From: Nakamurella endophytica
GTDB taxonomy: Bacteria; Actinomycetota; Actinomycetes; Mycobacteriales; Nakamurellaceae
Length of the DNA: 64,000 nucleotides
Direction: 5' to 3'
Assembly: GCF_014646215.1 (NCBI RefSeq)
Contig: NZ_BMNA01000003.1
Span: forward strand, 372,001 to 436,000
Notes under the pieces: model-generated
The model's database searches: none
What the model was told of the DNA's origin: nothing
The model's input: the letters and a program-made list of their open reading frames with translations, nothing else
In this document: positions 1 to 8,295 of the stretch, in pieces
How positions within the stretch are numbered: position 1 is the stretch's first letter
Layout of the letters: the number at the start of each line of letters is the position of its first letter
Translations under genes and position numbers: made by a program

Positions 1-66
1 TTCACCCGCGTGCACGCGGAACGGCCGGCGGCCGCCGTCGCCATGGAGGAGGCAGGAGCTCGATGA
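1..66 (+). CDS. C-terminal tail of an ABC transporter permease (partial)
   Basis: Frame 1 is open from the window edge to a TGA at 64-66 and gives a 21-residue tail. The stop overlaps the ATG of the next gene in an ATGA arrangement, which is typical of translational coupling. The downstream gene is a polar amino-acid ABC ATPase, so the natural reading is the end of its membrane permease. That identity is inferred from position only, because the visible residues carry no diagnostic motif. Confidence 0.5.
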   Translation, partial: FTRVHAERPAAAVAMEEAGAR

Positions 67-842
67 CCGGGTCGACCACCGTGACGCCGATGGTGCACGC
101 CGACAACGTCTGGAAGTCGTTCGGGCACCTGGACGTCCTCAAGGGCATCAGCCTGGACGTGCTGCCCGGCGAGGTCGTCTGCCTGCTCGGCTCCTCCGGG
201 TCCGGGAAGACCACGTTCCTGCGGTGCATCAACCACCTGGAACGCATCTCGGGCGGCGAGATCCTCGTCGACGGCCAGCGGATCGGCTACCGCGAACAGA
301 AGGGCACGCTGGTCGAGCTGCCGGAGCGGGAGACGGCCCGTCGCCGCGCGGAGACCGCCATGGTGTTCCAGCAGTTCAACCTGTTCCCGCACCGCACCGT
401 GCTGGAGAACCTCGTCGAGGCACCGATCCTGGTGAAGAGGGAGCCCCGCGCCGAGGCCACCCAGCGGGCGCTGGGCATGCTCGCCCGGGTGGGGCTGTCC
501 GACAAGGCCGGCGCCTACCCCAACCAGCTGTCCGGCGGGCAGCAGCAGCGGGTGGCGATCGCCCGGGCGCTGACCATGCGGCCGAAGCTGATGCTGTTCG
601 ACGAGCCGACCAGCGCCCTCGACCCGGAGCTGGTCGGCGAGGTGCTCGAGGTCATGCGGGATCTGGCGCGCGGCGGCATGACCATGGTGGTGGTCACCCA
701 CGAGATGTCCTTCGCCAGGGACGTCGCGGACCGGGTCGTGGTGATGGACGACGGCGTCATCGTCGAGTCCGGTCCGCCCGAGCAGGTCTTCCACCACCCC
801 GAGCACGCCCGGACGCGGGCCTTCCTGGCCAAGGTCGGCTGA
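63..842 (+). CDS. Polar amino-acid ABC transporter ATP-binding protein (GlnQ/HisP type)
   Basis: This 259-residue cytoplasmic ATPase would power import of a polar amino acid or a related solute. Walker A is GSSGSGKTT at residues 43-51, the Q-loop FQQ lies near 102-104, the signature LSGGQQQR is at 156-163, Walker B LMLFDE is at 176-181 and the switch histidine is in THEMS near 213. An insert before the Q-loop (about 77-98) is typical of the GlnQ/HisP branch. The start at 63 follows a GGAGGAGGCAGGAG Shine-Dalgarno region and overlaps the upstream stop by four bases, which suggests a permease-ATPase operon. The substrate cannot be told from sequence. Confidence 0.93.
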   Translation: MTGSTTVTPMVHADNVWKSFGHLDVLKGISLDVLPGEVVCLLGSSGSGKTTFLRCINHLERISGGEILVDGQRIGYREQKGTLVELPERETARRRAETAMVFQQFNLFPHRTVLENLVEAPILVKREPRAEATQRALGMLARVGLSDKAGAYPNQLSGGQQQRVAIARALTMRPKLMLFDEPTSALDPELVGEVLEVMRDLARGGMTMVVVTHEMSFARDVADRVVVMDDGVIVESGPPEQVFHHPEHARTRAFLAKVG

Positions 843-868
843 GGGCCGCGTCGGGTCCGGCCGGGGTC

Positions 869-885
869 GCGGGCACGGAGCCCGC
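869..885 (+). terminator. Short GC-rich hairpin after the ABC ATPase
   Basis: GCGGGC (869-874) and GCCCGC (880-885) form a perfect six-base stem with a five-base loop, 27 bases after the ATPase stop. There is a run of four A but no T tract behind it. It may terminate or stabilise the 3' end. Confidence 0.4.
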
Positions 886-935
886 CACGCCAAAAGGCCG
901 CTGTGCCGGTCCGCGCGGTCGACCCTGCGCCGGTC

Positions 936-941
936 TACGGT
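936..941 (+). promoter_or_regulatory. -10 hexamer of a probable leaderless promoter
   Basis: TACGGT ends exactly six bases before the GTG at 948, and no Shine-Dalgarno sequence precedes that GTG. The same hexamer and spacing recur on the minus strand at 6277-6272. Confidence 0.5.
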
Positions 942-947
942 CCCTCC

Positions 948-1277
948 GTGCAGGACGCCACGGACCCGCCCGTCACCCCCGACGGCCGGTACATCGTGGT
1001 GCGGGGCCGGCTCTGGCGGCGATCGGACCCCCGGCTGACGCCCGAGGAGCGGCAGGACGCCGTCGACCGGCTCATGACGGCCCGCCGCGCGGTCGGCACG
1101 GCGCGGCGCCGCGGTGATACCGCGGCCCTGACCGCGGCCCGCGCCGACGTGGACGCGGCGAAGCGGGCGCTCGGCGAGCGCGGGCCGGTGTGGTGGGACG
1201 ACGGCGCACCGGACCTGACCCGGCACATGGCCCATACGACCCGGTACGCGGCCTGGTGGGCGGGCCTGGACGGGTGA
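948..1277 (+). CDS. Conserved hypothetical protein (about 109 residues)
   Basis: This small soluble protein carries the stretch DGRYIVVRGRLWRRSDP near its start and GERGPVWWDDGAPDLTRHM near its end. I recognise the pattern from a widespread bacterial family of unknown function that is sometimes misannotated as a Tol biopolymer transporter; it has no membrane segment or signal peptide. The middle is a charged, Ala/Arg-rich, probably helical segment. An upstream in-frame start exists at 903. GTG 948 is preferred because a -10-like TACGGT lies six bases upstream and no ribosome site is visible, which implies a leaderless message. Confidence 0.7.
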   Translation: MQDATDPPVTPDGRYIVVRGRLWRRSDPRLTPEERQDAVDRLMTARRAVGTARRRGDTAALTAARADVDAAKRALGERGPVWWDDGAPDLTRHMAHTTRYAAWWAGLDG

Positions 1278-1323
1278 GCCGCGGCAGCACGGGCAGCCGG
1301 GCCACATCCGGCCCGCTCGCTGC

Positions 1324-1354
1324 TTGACCTCCAGCGCTTGAGGTTACCCAGACT
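1324..1354 (+). promoter_or_regulatory. MerR-type promoter with 19-bp spacer and dyad operator
   Basis: A -35 TTGACC (1324-1329) and a -10 CAGACT (1349-1354) are separated by 19 bases. This over-long spacer is the hallmark of promoters activated by MerR-family proteins through DNA untwisting. ACCTC (1327-1331) and GAGGT (1340-1344) form a dyad between the two elements. The -10 ends seven bases before the ATG at 1362, so the MerR message is probably leaderless and autoregulated. Confidence 0.75.
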
Positions 1355-1361
1355 GGACCGC

Positions 1362-1823
1362 ATGCGTGCAGCGAGCAGTGCCGGACGGGGCCAGGACGGC
1401 GCCCTGACCATCCAGCAGGTCGCCCGCCGGACCGGGCTGAGCGTCCCGACGCTGCGGTACTACGAGCAGATCGGCCTCGTCCCGCCGGTGCCGCGCGACC
1501 CGAGCAGTGGGCACCGACGCTACCCCGGATCCGCCGTGGAGCGGATCGAGTCGCTGGCGCACCTGCGGGCCGCCGGACTGTCGATCGACGCCATGCGCAC
1601 CCTGATGTCCACCGGCGGGCACGACGCGGACGGGATCACCGCCAAGCTCGGCCAGCTGGTCGCCCACCGCGACCGGGTCGCCGTCGAGATCGCCGCGCTG
1701 ACCACCCGTCTGCGGTACCTGGACAACCGGATCGACTACTGGCGCGCCGAACTCGCCGGTGACGCGGCCACGGCCGCCAAGCTCGCGCACGCCGCGGACG
1801 TGCTCGTCCGCGAGCTCACCTGA
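1362..1823 (+). CDS. MerR family transcriptional regulator
   Basis: The protein has an N-terminal winged-helix domain (LTIQQVARRTGLSVPTLRYY, then a GHRRYP wing) followed by a long dimerisation helix with IAALTTRLRYLDNRIDYW, a layout seen in drug-sensing or metabolite-sensing MerR proteins. There is no cysteine cluster for metal sensing. A TTG start at 1338 would lie inside the promoter spacer, so ATG 1362 (153 residues) is chosen. The next gene is an MFS exporter starting 38 bases downstream in the same direction, so the regulator probably controls export of the compound that it senses. Confidence 0.9.
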   Translation: MRAASSAGRGQDGALTIQQVARRTGLSVPTLRYYEQIGLVPPVPRDPSSGHRRYPGSAVERIESLAHLRAAGLSIDAMRTLMSTGGHDADGITAKLGQLVAHRDRVAVEIAALTTRLRYLDNRIDYWRAELAGDAATAAKLAHAADVLVRELT

Positions 1824-1861
1824 CCGACCTCGTACTGCGCGCGGGCGACCGTCCCGCCGGC

Positions 1862-3382
1862 ATGCCCGCGCGCGCCCGACCGGAGGAATCCGCCTTGCCG
1901 CCCACCACCCGTCCACGGGCCGTCTTCGCGCTGGTCGCGACGGCCCAGTTCATGGTCGTCCTGGACACCGCGATCATCAACGTCGCACTGCCCTCGATGG
2001 AGCACTACCTCGCCGTCGGCGACGACACGGCCCAGTGGCTCGTCACCGCCTACGTCCTGGCCTTCGGAAGCTGCCTGCTGCTGGGCGGCCGTGCGGGCGA
2101 CCTGTTCGGTCGCCGCCGCGTCCTTCTGGCCGGGACGGCCGCGTTCACCCTGCTGTCGCTGGCCATCGGCGTCGGAACCACCCTGCCCGAGCTGGTGATC
2201 CTGCGAGCGTTGCAGGGCTTGTCGGCCGCGATGATGGCACCGACCGCGCTCTCGGTGCTGCTGGCGGTGTTCCCCGCGGCGCCGGGACGCGGCCGGGCGC
2301 TCGGGTTCTGGTCGATGATCGCCACGGGCGGGGCCGCGGTGGGTCTGCTCCTGGGCGGCGTGCTGACGCATGTCGCCGGCTGGCGGTGGACCTTCTGGAT
2401 CAACGTCCCGGTCGGCCTGGTCCTCCTCCCGCTGCTCGCCCGTGTCCTGCCCAGGGACCGGCCCACCGGCGACCGGGCCCGGCTGGACCTGCCGGGGGCG
2501 GTCACGGTCACGCTCGCGCTGCTCGCGGCGGTGCTGGGGTTCAGCCGGGCACCGGTCGACGGGTGGTCCAGTGCGCGTGTCGTCGTCAGCTTCGTGGTCG
2601 CGGCCGGTGCGCTGGCGTCCTTCGTGCTCGTCGAGCGGCGGGTCGCCCGGCCGTTGGTCGACCTCTCCGTCTTCCGGTACCGCAAGGCCGTCGCCGCCGA
2701 TGTGGTGATGGCTGCGGTCTACGCCGGCAATCTCGGGTTCTTCTTCGTGCTGACGCTGTGGATGCAGGACGTGCAGCGCTGGCCGGCGCTGCAGACAGGA
2801 CTGGCGTTCCTGCCTTTTCCGGTCGTCCTCGGCGCGGTGTCGTCGCGGATGGGCGGGCTGCTGCACCGCTACGGGTACCGGCGGTTCCTGGTCCTGGGTC
2901 CGTGCGTGGTGGCTGCCGGCATGCTGTGGCTGTGCTTCCTGCCGGCCGCGGGAACGTATGCGGTGTCGGTGCTTCCGGGACTGCTCGTGATGGCTGTCGG
3001 GTACGGGCTGACGTTCGCGCCGGTCTACAGCTGCGCGACCGGGAGGCTGCCGCCCCGCTTGCTGGGGACCGCCTCGGGGCTCGTCACCACCGCGCAGCAG
3101 ATCGGTGGAGCCGTCGGTCTGGCGGTGCTGTCGGGCGTGGCGGCGTCCGTGGCACGGGCACGCGGCGGCCGCGGCTCCGCGCAGGCCCTCACCGCCGGCT
3201 ACGACACCGCCATGGCCGTGGCGGCCGGATTCACCCTGCTCGCGGTGCTCGTCGCGGTGGCGGTCGTCAGGACGCCGTCCGGTGAGCGTGGCGCCACCCG
3301 GGCGGAGCGGGACGGGGCCGGTGCGCTACCGGTCCGCCGCGGGACGGAGACCGTCGAGCAGCAGGGCCAGCATCCGCGGTGA
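1862..3382 (+). CDS. MFS drug/solute exporter, DHA2 (EmrB/QacA) family
   Basis: This 506-residue integral membrane protein has the length and hydrophobic pattern of a 14-helix proton-driven exporter. Helix 1 carries FMVVLDTAIINVALP (DHA2 motif D1 region), and motif A is seen as GGRAGDLFGRRRV. It probably exports a toxic or signalling compound. It follows the MerR gene by 38 bases with no strong ribosome site, so it may be co-transcribed. Its last 57 bases overlap the convergent TetR gene on the other strand. The substrate is unknown. Confidence 0.9.
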   Translation: MPARARPEESALPPTTRPRAVFALVATAQFMVVLDTAIINVALPSMEHYLAVGDDTAQWLVTAYVLAFGSCLLLGGRAGDLFGRRRVLLAGTAAFTLLSLAIGVGTTLPELVILRALQGLSAAMMAPTALSVLLAVFPAAPGRGRALGFWSMIATGGAAVGLLLGGVLTHVAGWRWTFWINVPVGLVLLPLLARVLPRDRPTGDRARLDLPGAVTVTLALLAAVLGFSRAPVDGWSSARVVVSFVVAAGALASFVLVERRVARPLVDLSVFRYRKAVAADVVMAAVYAGNLGFFFVLTLWMQDVQRWPALQTGLAFLPFPVVLGAVSSRMGGLLHRYGYRRFLVLGPCVVAAGMLWLCFLPAAGTYAVSVLPGLLVMAVGYGLTFAPVYSCATGRLPPRLLGTASGLVTTAQQIGGAVGLAVLSGVAASVARARGGRGSAQALTAGYDTAMAVAAGFTLLAVLVAVAVVRTPSGERGATRAERDGAGALPVRRGTETVEQQGQHPR

Positions 3383-3868
3383 CCGGTCCTCGGGACCGGC
3401 GTCGGCACGCCACAGTGCACCGGTGAACTGCAGGAAGTCGCCAGGATCCGCATCCGTGCGGACGGCGCCGGCCGCCTTGCCGGCGTCCAGCAGTGCGGTG
3501 ATCGCCGCGAGGACGGGGCCGTGCGTCCGCTCCGAGATCGCCTGATGGGCGCCGGCACTCAGCGCGTCGCCGAGCCCGTGCTTCCGGCGCATGGCCGCCA
3601 CCAGCTCGGTGGTCCACCGGCGCAGCGCGTCGACGGCGGGCATCGTCGCCAGCAGTTCCGGAACCAGCTCGACGATCCGTGCCACCTCGTCCTGGTAGAC
3701 GCCCAGCAGCAACGCTTCTCGGGTTGGGAAGTTGCGGTACAGGGTTCCGGCGCCGACCCCGGCGCGCTGCGCCACCTGGTTCATCGACGTGTGGCCGTCC
3801 TCGGTGAGCGCCGCCCGGGCTGCCGCGAGGATCCGCTCCCGGTTGTCCCGAGCGTCCGACCGGACCAT
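3326..3868 (-). CDS. TetR/AcrR family transcriptional regulator
   Basis: The 180-residue protein has an N-terminal helix-turn-helix (ERILAAARAALTEDG followed by NQVAQRAGVGAGTLYRNFPTREAL) and a helical ligand domain. It is divergent from the aldo-keto reductase at 3947, with two palindromes between them (3887-3925), which suggests that it represses the reductase and itself. An AAGGAAG sequence lies six bases before the start at 3868. The 3' end overlaps the end of the MFS gene by 57 bases tail-to-tail, which is unusual but compatible with convergent genes. Confidence 0.9.
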   Translation of the reverse strand: MVRSDARDNRERILAAARAALTEDGHTSMNQVAQRAGVGAGTLYRNFPTREALLLGVYQDEVARIVELVPELLATMPAVDALRRWTTELVAAMRRKHGLGDALSAGAHQAISERTHGPVLAAITALLDAGKAAGAVRTDADPGDFLQFTGALWRADAGPEDRSPRMLALLLDGLRPAADR

Positions 3869-3886
3869 CGACCACTTCCTTGCTAT

Positions 3887-3925
3887 GTGGAGAAGTCTCC
3901 ACTACGGTCACGGAGAACTCTCCAC
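3887..3925. promoter_or_regulatory. Two palindromic operators between tetR and the aldo-keto reductase gene
   Basis: GTGGAGA-AG-TCTCCAC (3887-3902) is a perfect 7-2-7 palindrome. GGAGA-AC-TCTCC (3912-3923) is a second 5-2-5 copy flanked by CAC. Their centres are 23 bases apart. The outermost half-sites also match each other as ATGTGGAGA and TCTCCACAT. This is the expected target of the divergent TetR protein. Confidence 0.75.
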
Positions 3926-3946
3926 ATATCCTAGAGGAGGACCGCT

Positions 3947-4996
3947 GTGCGGTACGTCAAACTCGGTACCACCGGCCTGGACGTGTCCCCTGTCGCGATC
4001 GGGGCGATGACCTACGGCGAGCCGGACCGCGGGCACCCGGTGTGGTCCAAGGGCGAGGACGAGGCCCGGCCGCTCCTGCGTCACGCCGTCGAGGCCGGGA
4101 TCAACTTCTTCGACACCGCGAACATGTACTCGAACGGCTCCAGCGAGGAGATCCTCGGCCGGGCGCTGAAGGACTTCGCCGACCGCGACGCCGTCGTGAT
4201 CGCGACGAAGCTGCGTCACCCGATGCGGCCAGGGCCCAACGGACGTGGGCTGTCGCGCAAGGCGGTGCTGACCGAGGTGGACCATTCGCTGCGGCGGCTG
4301 GGCACCGACTACATCGACCTGTACCAGATCCACCGCAACGACCACGCGACGCCGTGGGAGGAGACCCTCGAGGCGTTGGACGTTCTCGTCAGGGCGGGCA
4401 AGGTCCGCTACCTGGGCGCGTCGTCCATGCACGCCTGGGAGTTCGCCACCGCGCTGCACCTGCAGGAGCAGCACGGATGGGCGCGGTTCGTGTCGATGCA
4501 GGACCACTACAACCTGCTCGCCCGCGAGGAGGAGCGCGAGATGATCCCGCTGTGCCTGGATCGGGGCGTCGGCGCGATCATCTGGTCGCCACTGGCCCGC
4601 GGTCGGCTGGCCCGCCCGTGGCACGACGCGCGCAGCACCACCCGCTCCGAGACCGACGGCGCCTACGCCGATCTGCTGTACTCGCCGGCGGAGGAGCAGT
4701 CCAACCGCGCGATCATCGACGCGGTCGGCCGGGTCGCCGACGCGCACGGCGTCAGCCGCGCACAGGTGGCCCTGGCCTGGCTGCTGCGGCAGCCGGTCGT
4801 CACCGCGCCGCTGGTCGGGGCCGGGTCCGTCCAGCAGATCGACGACGCCGTGGCAGCTGTCGACCTCGTCCTGACCGACGACGAGGTCCGCGCCCTGGAG
4901 GCGCCGTACACGCCGAGATACGACTGGCAGGGCATCTCGGACGAGGCCGAACTGGAGGCCATCCGGCGGCGGGTCCCGGGCATGGCGCTGGCCTGA
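3947..4996 (+). CDS. Aldo/keto reductase (AKR family)
   Basis: The 349-residue protein is a predicted NADPH-dependent (beta/alpha)8 oxidoreductase that would reduce an aldehyde or ketone. The catalytic tetrad is visible as D56 and Y61 (FDTANMY), K88 (ATKL) and H129 (QIH). GTG 3947 follows a strong GAGGAGG site at 3934-3940. Divergence from a TetR gene with shared operators points to induction by the compound sensed by TetR, perhaps a reactive carbonyl, although the substrate is an inference. Confidence 0.92.
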   Translation: MRYVKLGTTGLDVSPVAIGAMTYGEPDRGHPVWSKGEDEARPLLRHAVEAGINFFDTANMYSNGSSEEILGRALKDFADRDAVVIATKLRHPMRPGPNGRGLSRKAVLTEVDHSLRRLGTDYIDLYQIHRNDHATPWEETLEALDVLVRAGKVRYLGASSMHAWEFATALHLQEQHGWARFVSMQDHYNLLAREEEREMIPLCLDRGVGAIIWSPLARGRLARPWHDARSTTRSETDGAYADLLYSPAEEQSNRAIIDAVGRVADAHGVSRAQVALAWLLRQPVVTAPLVGAGSVQQIDDAVAAVDLVLTDDEVRALEAPYTPRYDWQGISDEAELEAIRRRVPGMALA

Positions 4997-5024
4997 CCGC
5001 TGCCGCGACTCCGAGCCGCCCTCC

Positions 5025-5438
5025 TCAGCCGCCCATCCTGCGTCGCTGCTCGACGCCCTGCCACCCCACCCGGCTCCAGGCGGACGACAGCCCGGTTCCG
5101 GCCAGCACGATCAGCGGCAGCAGGCGATCGACGCCGGACACCCACGACGCCACGCCGACCGTCGCGGCCACGATGCTCAGGACGGTCCGGATCCACACCG
5201 CCCGCGGCACCGATCCTCTCGGCGGCGACGTCCGCTCGTGGCGCGTCACCGCGACGACGGCGACGACGGCCGCGGACACCGGTGCGGACACCAGCAGCCA
5301 GACGAGCGCGTCCGGGCGGATCGTGCCGGCGCCACCGAGGTCAGGGCCAGCCGTCCGGGTTCGAGCCGGTCTCGTAGCAGACCGGCGTCTCGTGTGTCCA
5401 TGGCCGACCGGTCGGGGCGCCGTACGCGTCCGGGGCAA
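5025..5438 (-). CDS. Small hydrophobic protein, start uncertain
   Basis: The C-terminal part reads as two membrane helices (LVWLLVSAPVSAAVVAVVAV and VLSIVAATVGVASWV) joined by a charged loop, with an Arg-rich tail. The only in-frame ATG (5438) would place 98 bases inside the preceding DUF4240 gene and give an Arg-rich N-terminus unlike the rest. A GTG further in, near the first helix, is also possible. I do not recognise a family. The hydrophobic segments support a real gene, but the exact start does not resolve. Confidence 0.4.
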   Translation of the reverse strand: MPRTRTAPRPVGHGHTRRRSATRPARTRTAGPDLGGAGTIRPDALVWLLVSAPVSAAVVAVVAVTRHERTSPPRGSVPRAVWIRTVLSIVAATVGVASWVSGVDRLLPLIVLAGTGLSSAWSRVGWQGVEQRRRMGG

Positions 5439-5790
5439 CGGTCAGCAGCCACTCACGTCGAAGGCCGCCCAGACGCCGGCCATTCGCGTCGGGTCGTCCC
5501 GGACCCCGCTGCCACGTCGGACGTCCGGCCGCCACGACGGCGCACCGGGCGTAGCGGAACAGGTCGTCGGACATGGTCATCGGCTCCGGGCCGGCGGTGG
5601 GGTCGACGATGAGCTGGTCGGCGCCCGTGGAGGTGTCGATCGCGTACAGCGCCGCGGCCAGATGATCGGCGAATCCTGTGACGGCGTCCTCGCCGCGCGC
5701 CCGCAGCTGGTCGGCGAGGCCCTCCGCGGCGATGCGGTCGATGCTTCCGCCCAGAGCTGCGATCAGCGTCCAGAAATCGCCCTCGGTCAC
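5341..5790 (-). CDS. DUF4240-like protein
   Basis: The 149-residue soluble protein begins MTEGDFWTLIAALGG, the characteristic opening of DUF4240 proteins (function unknown; often found in actinobacteria and linked to WGR or immunity-type genes). The remainder contains SDDLFRYARCAVVAAGRPTW, also typical of the family. GTG 5790 has no ribosome site; a weak -10-like CAGGCT lies six bases upstream, matching the leaderless pattern seen elsewhere in the window. Confidence 0.7.
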   Translation of the reverse strand: MTEGDFWTLIAALGGSIDRIAAEGLADQLRARGEDAVTGFADHLAAALYAIDTSTGADQLIVDPTAGPEPMTMSDDLFRYARCAVVAAGRPTWQRGPGRPDANGRRLGGLRREWLLTVAPDAYGAPTGRPWTHETPVCYETGSNPDGWP

Positions 5791-5884
5791 CAGGACAGCC
5801 TGGCACCGCCAGGGCGGCTCGGGTCCGTGGTCGCTGAGGGCGACACCCGATCGGGAAGGACCGGCACACCGCAGGGATCGCGCG

Positions 5885-6265
5885 TCACGGGTTGCCGTGG
5901 ACGCCGGCGAGCCAGCCCAGGGCCACCGCGACGGCCACGACGGTGACGACCTCGGCGACGATGACGATCCGCAGCGATGCCGGCTCGGAGGCCGGCGGCC
6001 GGGAGCGTCGTCGCCACTGGGTCCACCATGGCCAGATCAGGACGGCGACGTAGGCGCCCCAACCCGTCAGGAGCTCGAAGAGGAACAGATTGGTGATGTG
6101 CCGGCCGTGCAGGTGCGGCACGCGGTGGTGCGCGAAGTAGGCGGCCACCAGGACGGCGAGCGTCGCGATCCAGGCGAGGACGAACGGCGGCTGCAGCAGC
6201 AGCGGCGGTCCGCCGTGCCGCCCCTCGTCGGCCGGCCGGTTGCGGTCGGAGCCGGGGCGGGGCAC
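5885..6265 (-). CDS. Small three-helix membrane protein of unknown function
   Basis: The 126-residue protein has a charged N-terminus and three likely membrane helices (around FVLAWIATLAVLVAAYFA, ITNLFLFELLTGWGAYVAVL and IVIVAEVVTVVAVAVALGW). A His-rich turn, HHRVPHLHGRH, lies between helices 1 and 2 and could bind metal. GTG 6265 is chosen because TACGGT sits six bases upstream and no Shine-Dalgarno is seen. I do not recognise the family. Confidence 0.6.
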   Translation of the reverse strand: MPRPGSDRNRPADEGRHGGPPLLLQPPFVLAWIATLAVLVAAYFAHHRVPHLHGRHITNLFLFELLTGWGAYVAVLIWPWWTQWRRRSRPPASEPASLRIVIVAEVVTVVAVAVALGWLAGVHGNP

Positions 6266-6271
6266 CTGCTC

Positions 6272-6277
6272 ACCGTA
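6272..6277 (-). promoter_or_regulatory. -10 hexamer of a probable leaderless promoter
   Basis: On the minus strand TACGGT (6277-6272) is followed by six bases and then the GTG at 6265. It is identical in sequence and spacing to the element at 936-941. Confidence 0.5.
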
Positions 6278-6337
6278 GGACGCCCGGCACCGGGGCGCGC
6301 CGGGCTCTGCGGCGGACCGGTGGTCGCGCGGTCGGGC

Positions 6338-6640
6338 TCACGCCCGCGGCTCCGCGGGACCCCCGGCGCTGCCGGTCCTGTCGGGCTCCGCCCGCAGCGG
6401 CGCCAGCCGCATCCACAGCAGCATGCCCAGACCCACCACCAGCAGGCCGATTCCGGTCCACAGGTTGAGCCGGATGCCGGCACCCTTGGCGATGTCCTCG
6501 CTGGAGTCCCAGAAGCTCATGACGAGCAGGACGACCCCGTAGACGGTCAGCAGACCGCCGACGATGAGCCGGATGTCGAACAAGCGGGTGATGCGGCTGC
6601 TCTGGGCGCCGGTGTCGGTGCCGGCACCGTTGTCGGTCAT
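6338..6640 (-). CDS. Small two-helix membrane protein downstream of the SSS symporter
   Basis: The 100-residue protein has two predicted membrane helices (LIVGGLLTVYGVVLLVMSF and LWTGIGLLVVGLGMLLWM) separated by a short loop with WDSSEDIAKGAG. A strong AGAGGGGAG ribosome site precedes ATG 6640, and only 14 bases separate it from the symporter stop, so the two are surely co-transcribed. Small partner proteins of this size often accompany solute symporters in actinobacteria. A role in symporter assembly or regulation is an inference. Confidence 0.8.
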   Translation of the reverse strand: MTDNGAGTDTGAQSSRITRLFDIRLIVGGLLTVYGVVLLVMSFWDSSEDIAKGAGIRLNLWTGIGLLVVGLGMLLWMRLAPLRAEPDRTGSAGGPAEPRA

Positions 6641-6654
6641 GGCGGGCTCCCCTC

Positions 6655-8295
6655 TCACGCGAAGACGACGTTGAGGACGACGCCCAGGGCGAGGACCACG
6701 CCCCCGAGCAGGACCGGTCTGCGCCACCACACCGGATCCCGCGGCTCGCTCGCCCGGTTCCTGCGCGACCAGACGATGTCCGCGATGGCGGCCGGATCCG
6801 GCTTCGGCGTGACGGCGGTGACCACCAGGCTGACCACGATGTCCACGACGAAGGCGACACCCGCCTGGATGAAGGTGGCGTAGATCGCCGACGCCACGCT
6901 GAACACACCGGTCTGGAACAGGAAGAAGGTGGCCGAGCCGCTGACCACGCCGGCCAGCAGACCCCAGAAGCCGCCCCACGCCGAGGTCTTCCTCAGGAAC
7001 ATGCCCAGGATGAACGTCGCGAAGATCGGGGCGTTGAAGATCGAGAACAGCGACTGCAGGTACACCATGATGTTGTTGAAGTGCGACGCCAGGATGGCGG
7101 TGAAGACGGCGATGACGATGCCCACCACGGTGACCAGCCGGCCGGTGCGCAGGTAGAACGAGTCGCTGCGGTTCCGGCGGAGGTACGGCTGCACCAGATC
7201 GTAGGTCACCACGGTGTTCAGCGACGAGACGTTGGCCGCCACACCGGCCATGAACGACGCGAACAGCCCGGTGATCGCGATCCCCAGCACGCCCGAGGGC
7301 AGCAGTCGCTGCATCAGGGCCGGAATGGCGTCGTTGTAGGTCAGGCCGCTGCTGGTGCCGAAATCGGGAATGGCGACCAGCGCGACCAGACCCGGGATCA
7401 CCGTGACGGCCGGGATCAGGAGCTTGGGGTAGGCGGCGATCAGCGGCGTGCGGCGCGCTGCGGACAGATCCTTGGCCGACAGCGCCCGCTGCACCTCCGC
7501 GAAGTTCGTCGTCCAGTACCCGAAGGACAGCACGAAGCCCAGGCCGAGGACGATGCCGATCCAGTTGGCCCCGATCGGGTTCGGGTCGACGGCGCCCACC
7601 CCGGTGCCCTTCCACGCGTGCAGGCCGTTGTCGCCCAGCGCGGTCCGGGTGACCTTGTCGGCCAGCGCGGAGAAGCCGCCGACGTTCTTCACCGCAGCGA
7701 TCGACAGCGGGATGAGACCGGCCAGGATGATGAAGAACTGCAGCACCTCGCCGTAGATCGCGCTGGAGAGCCCGCCGGCGCCGATGTAGGCGAGGACGAA
7801 CGCCGCCGACACCACGATGCCCAGGTAGAGGTTGATGCCCAGCAGCGCCTGCAGCACGATGGCCAGGGCGTAGAGGTTGACCCCGGCGATCAGCACGGCC
7901 GAGATGGCGAACACCACGGCGTTGAGCACGTGCGTCGGGTTGTTGAACCGCACTTTGAGGAACTCCGGGACCGACCGCACCTTGGCCCGGAAGTAGAACG
8001 GCATCATGACGATGCCCAGGAACACCATGGCCGGCACGGCGCCGACCCAGTAGTAGTGCACCGTCGCCACGCCGTACTGCGCCCCGTTGGCCGCCATCCC
8101 CAGGATCTCCGTCGCCCCGAGGTTGGCGCTGACGAAGGCCAACCCGGTGATCCACGCGGGCAGCGACCGTCCGGCCAGGAGGAAGTCGGCGCTGGTGCCG
8201 ACCGCGCGCCGCGCGAAGAAGCCGATGCCCAGCACGGTGAGGAAGTACAGGGCCAGCAGCACGATGTCCAAGGCGCTGGGATGCAGTCGCAGCAT
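6655..8295 (-). CDS. Sodium:solute symporter, SSS family
   Basis: The 546-residue membrane protein is a predicted Na+-coupled importer with about 13-14 helices. Its N-terminus (LYFLTVLGIGFFARR, then LAGRSLPAWITGLAFVSANLG) is typical of the SglT/monosaccharide branch, and GGLSSAIYGEVLQFF is a conserved SSS segment. ATG 8295 is preferred over GTG 8310 because GAGAGGAC lies five bases upstream. A sugar or monocarboxylate is the likely substrate, but I cannot choose between them. Confidence 0.9.
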   Translation of the reverse strand: MLRLHPSALDIVLLALYFLTVLGIGFFARRAVGTSADFLLAGRSLPAWITGLAFVSANLGATEILGMAANGAQYGVATVHYYWVGAVPAMVFLGIVMMPFYFRAKVRSVPEFLKVRFNNPTHVLNAVVFAISAVLIAGVNLYALAIVLQALLGINLYLGIVVSAAFVLAYIGAGGLSSAIYGEVLQFFIILAGLIPLSIAAVKNVGGFSALADKVTRTALGDNGLHAWKGTGVGAVDPNPIGANWIGIVLGLGFVLSFGYWTTNFAEVQRALSAKDLSAARRTPLIAAYPKLLIPAVTVIPGLVALVAIPDFGTSSGLTYNDAIPALMQRLLPSGVLGIAITGLFASFMAGVAANVSSLNTVVTYDLVQPYLRRNRSDSFYLRTGRLVTVVGIVIAVFTAILASHFNNIMVYLQSLFSIFNAPIFATFILGMFLRKTSAWGGFWGLLAGVVSGSATFFLFQTGVFSVASAIYATFIQAGVAFVVDIVVSLVVTAVTPKPDPAAIADIVWSRRNRASEPRDPVWWRRPVLLGGVVLALGVVLNVVFA

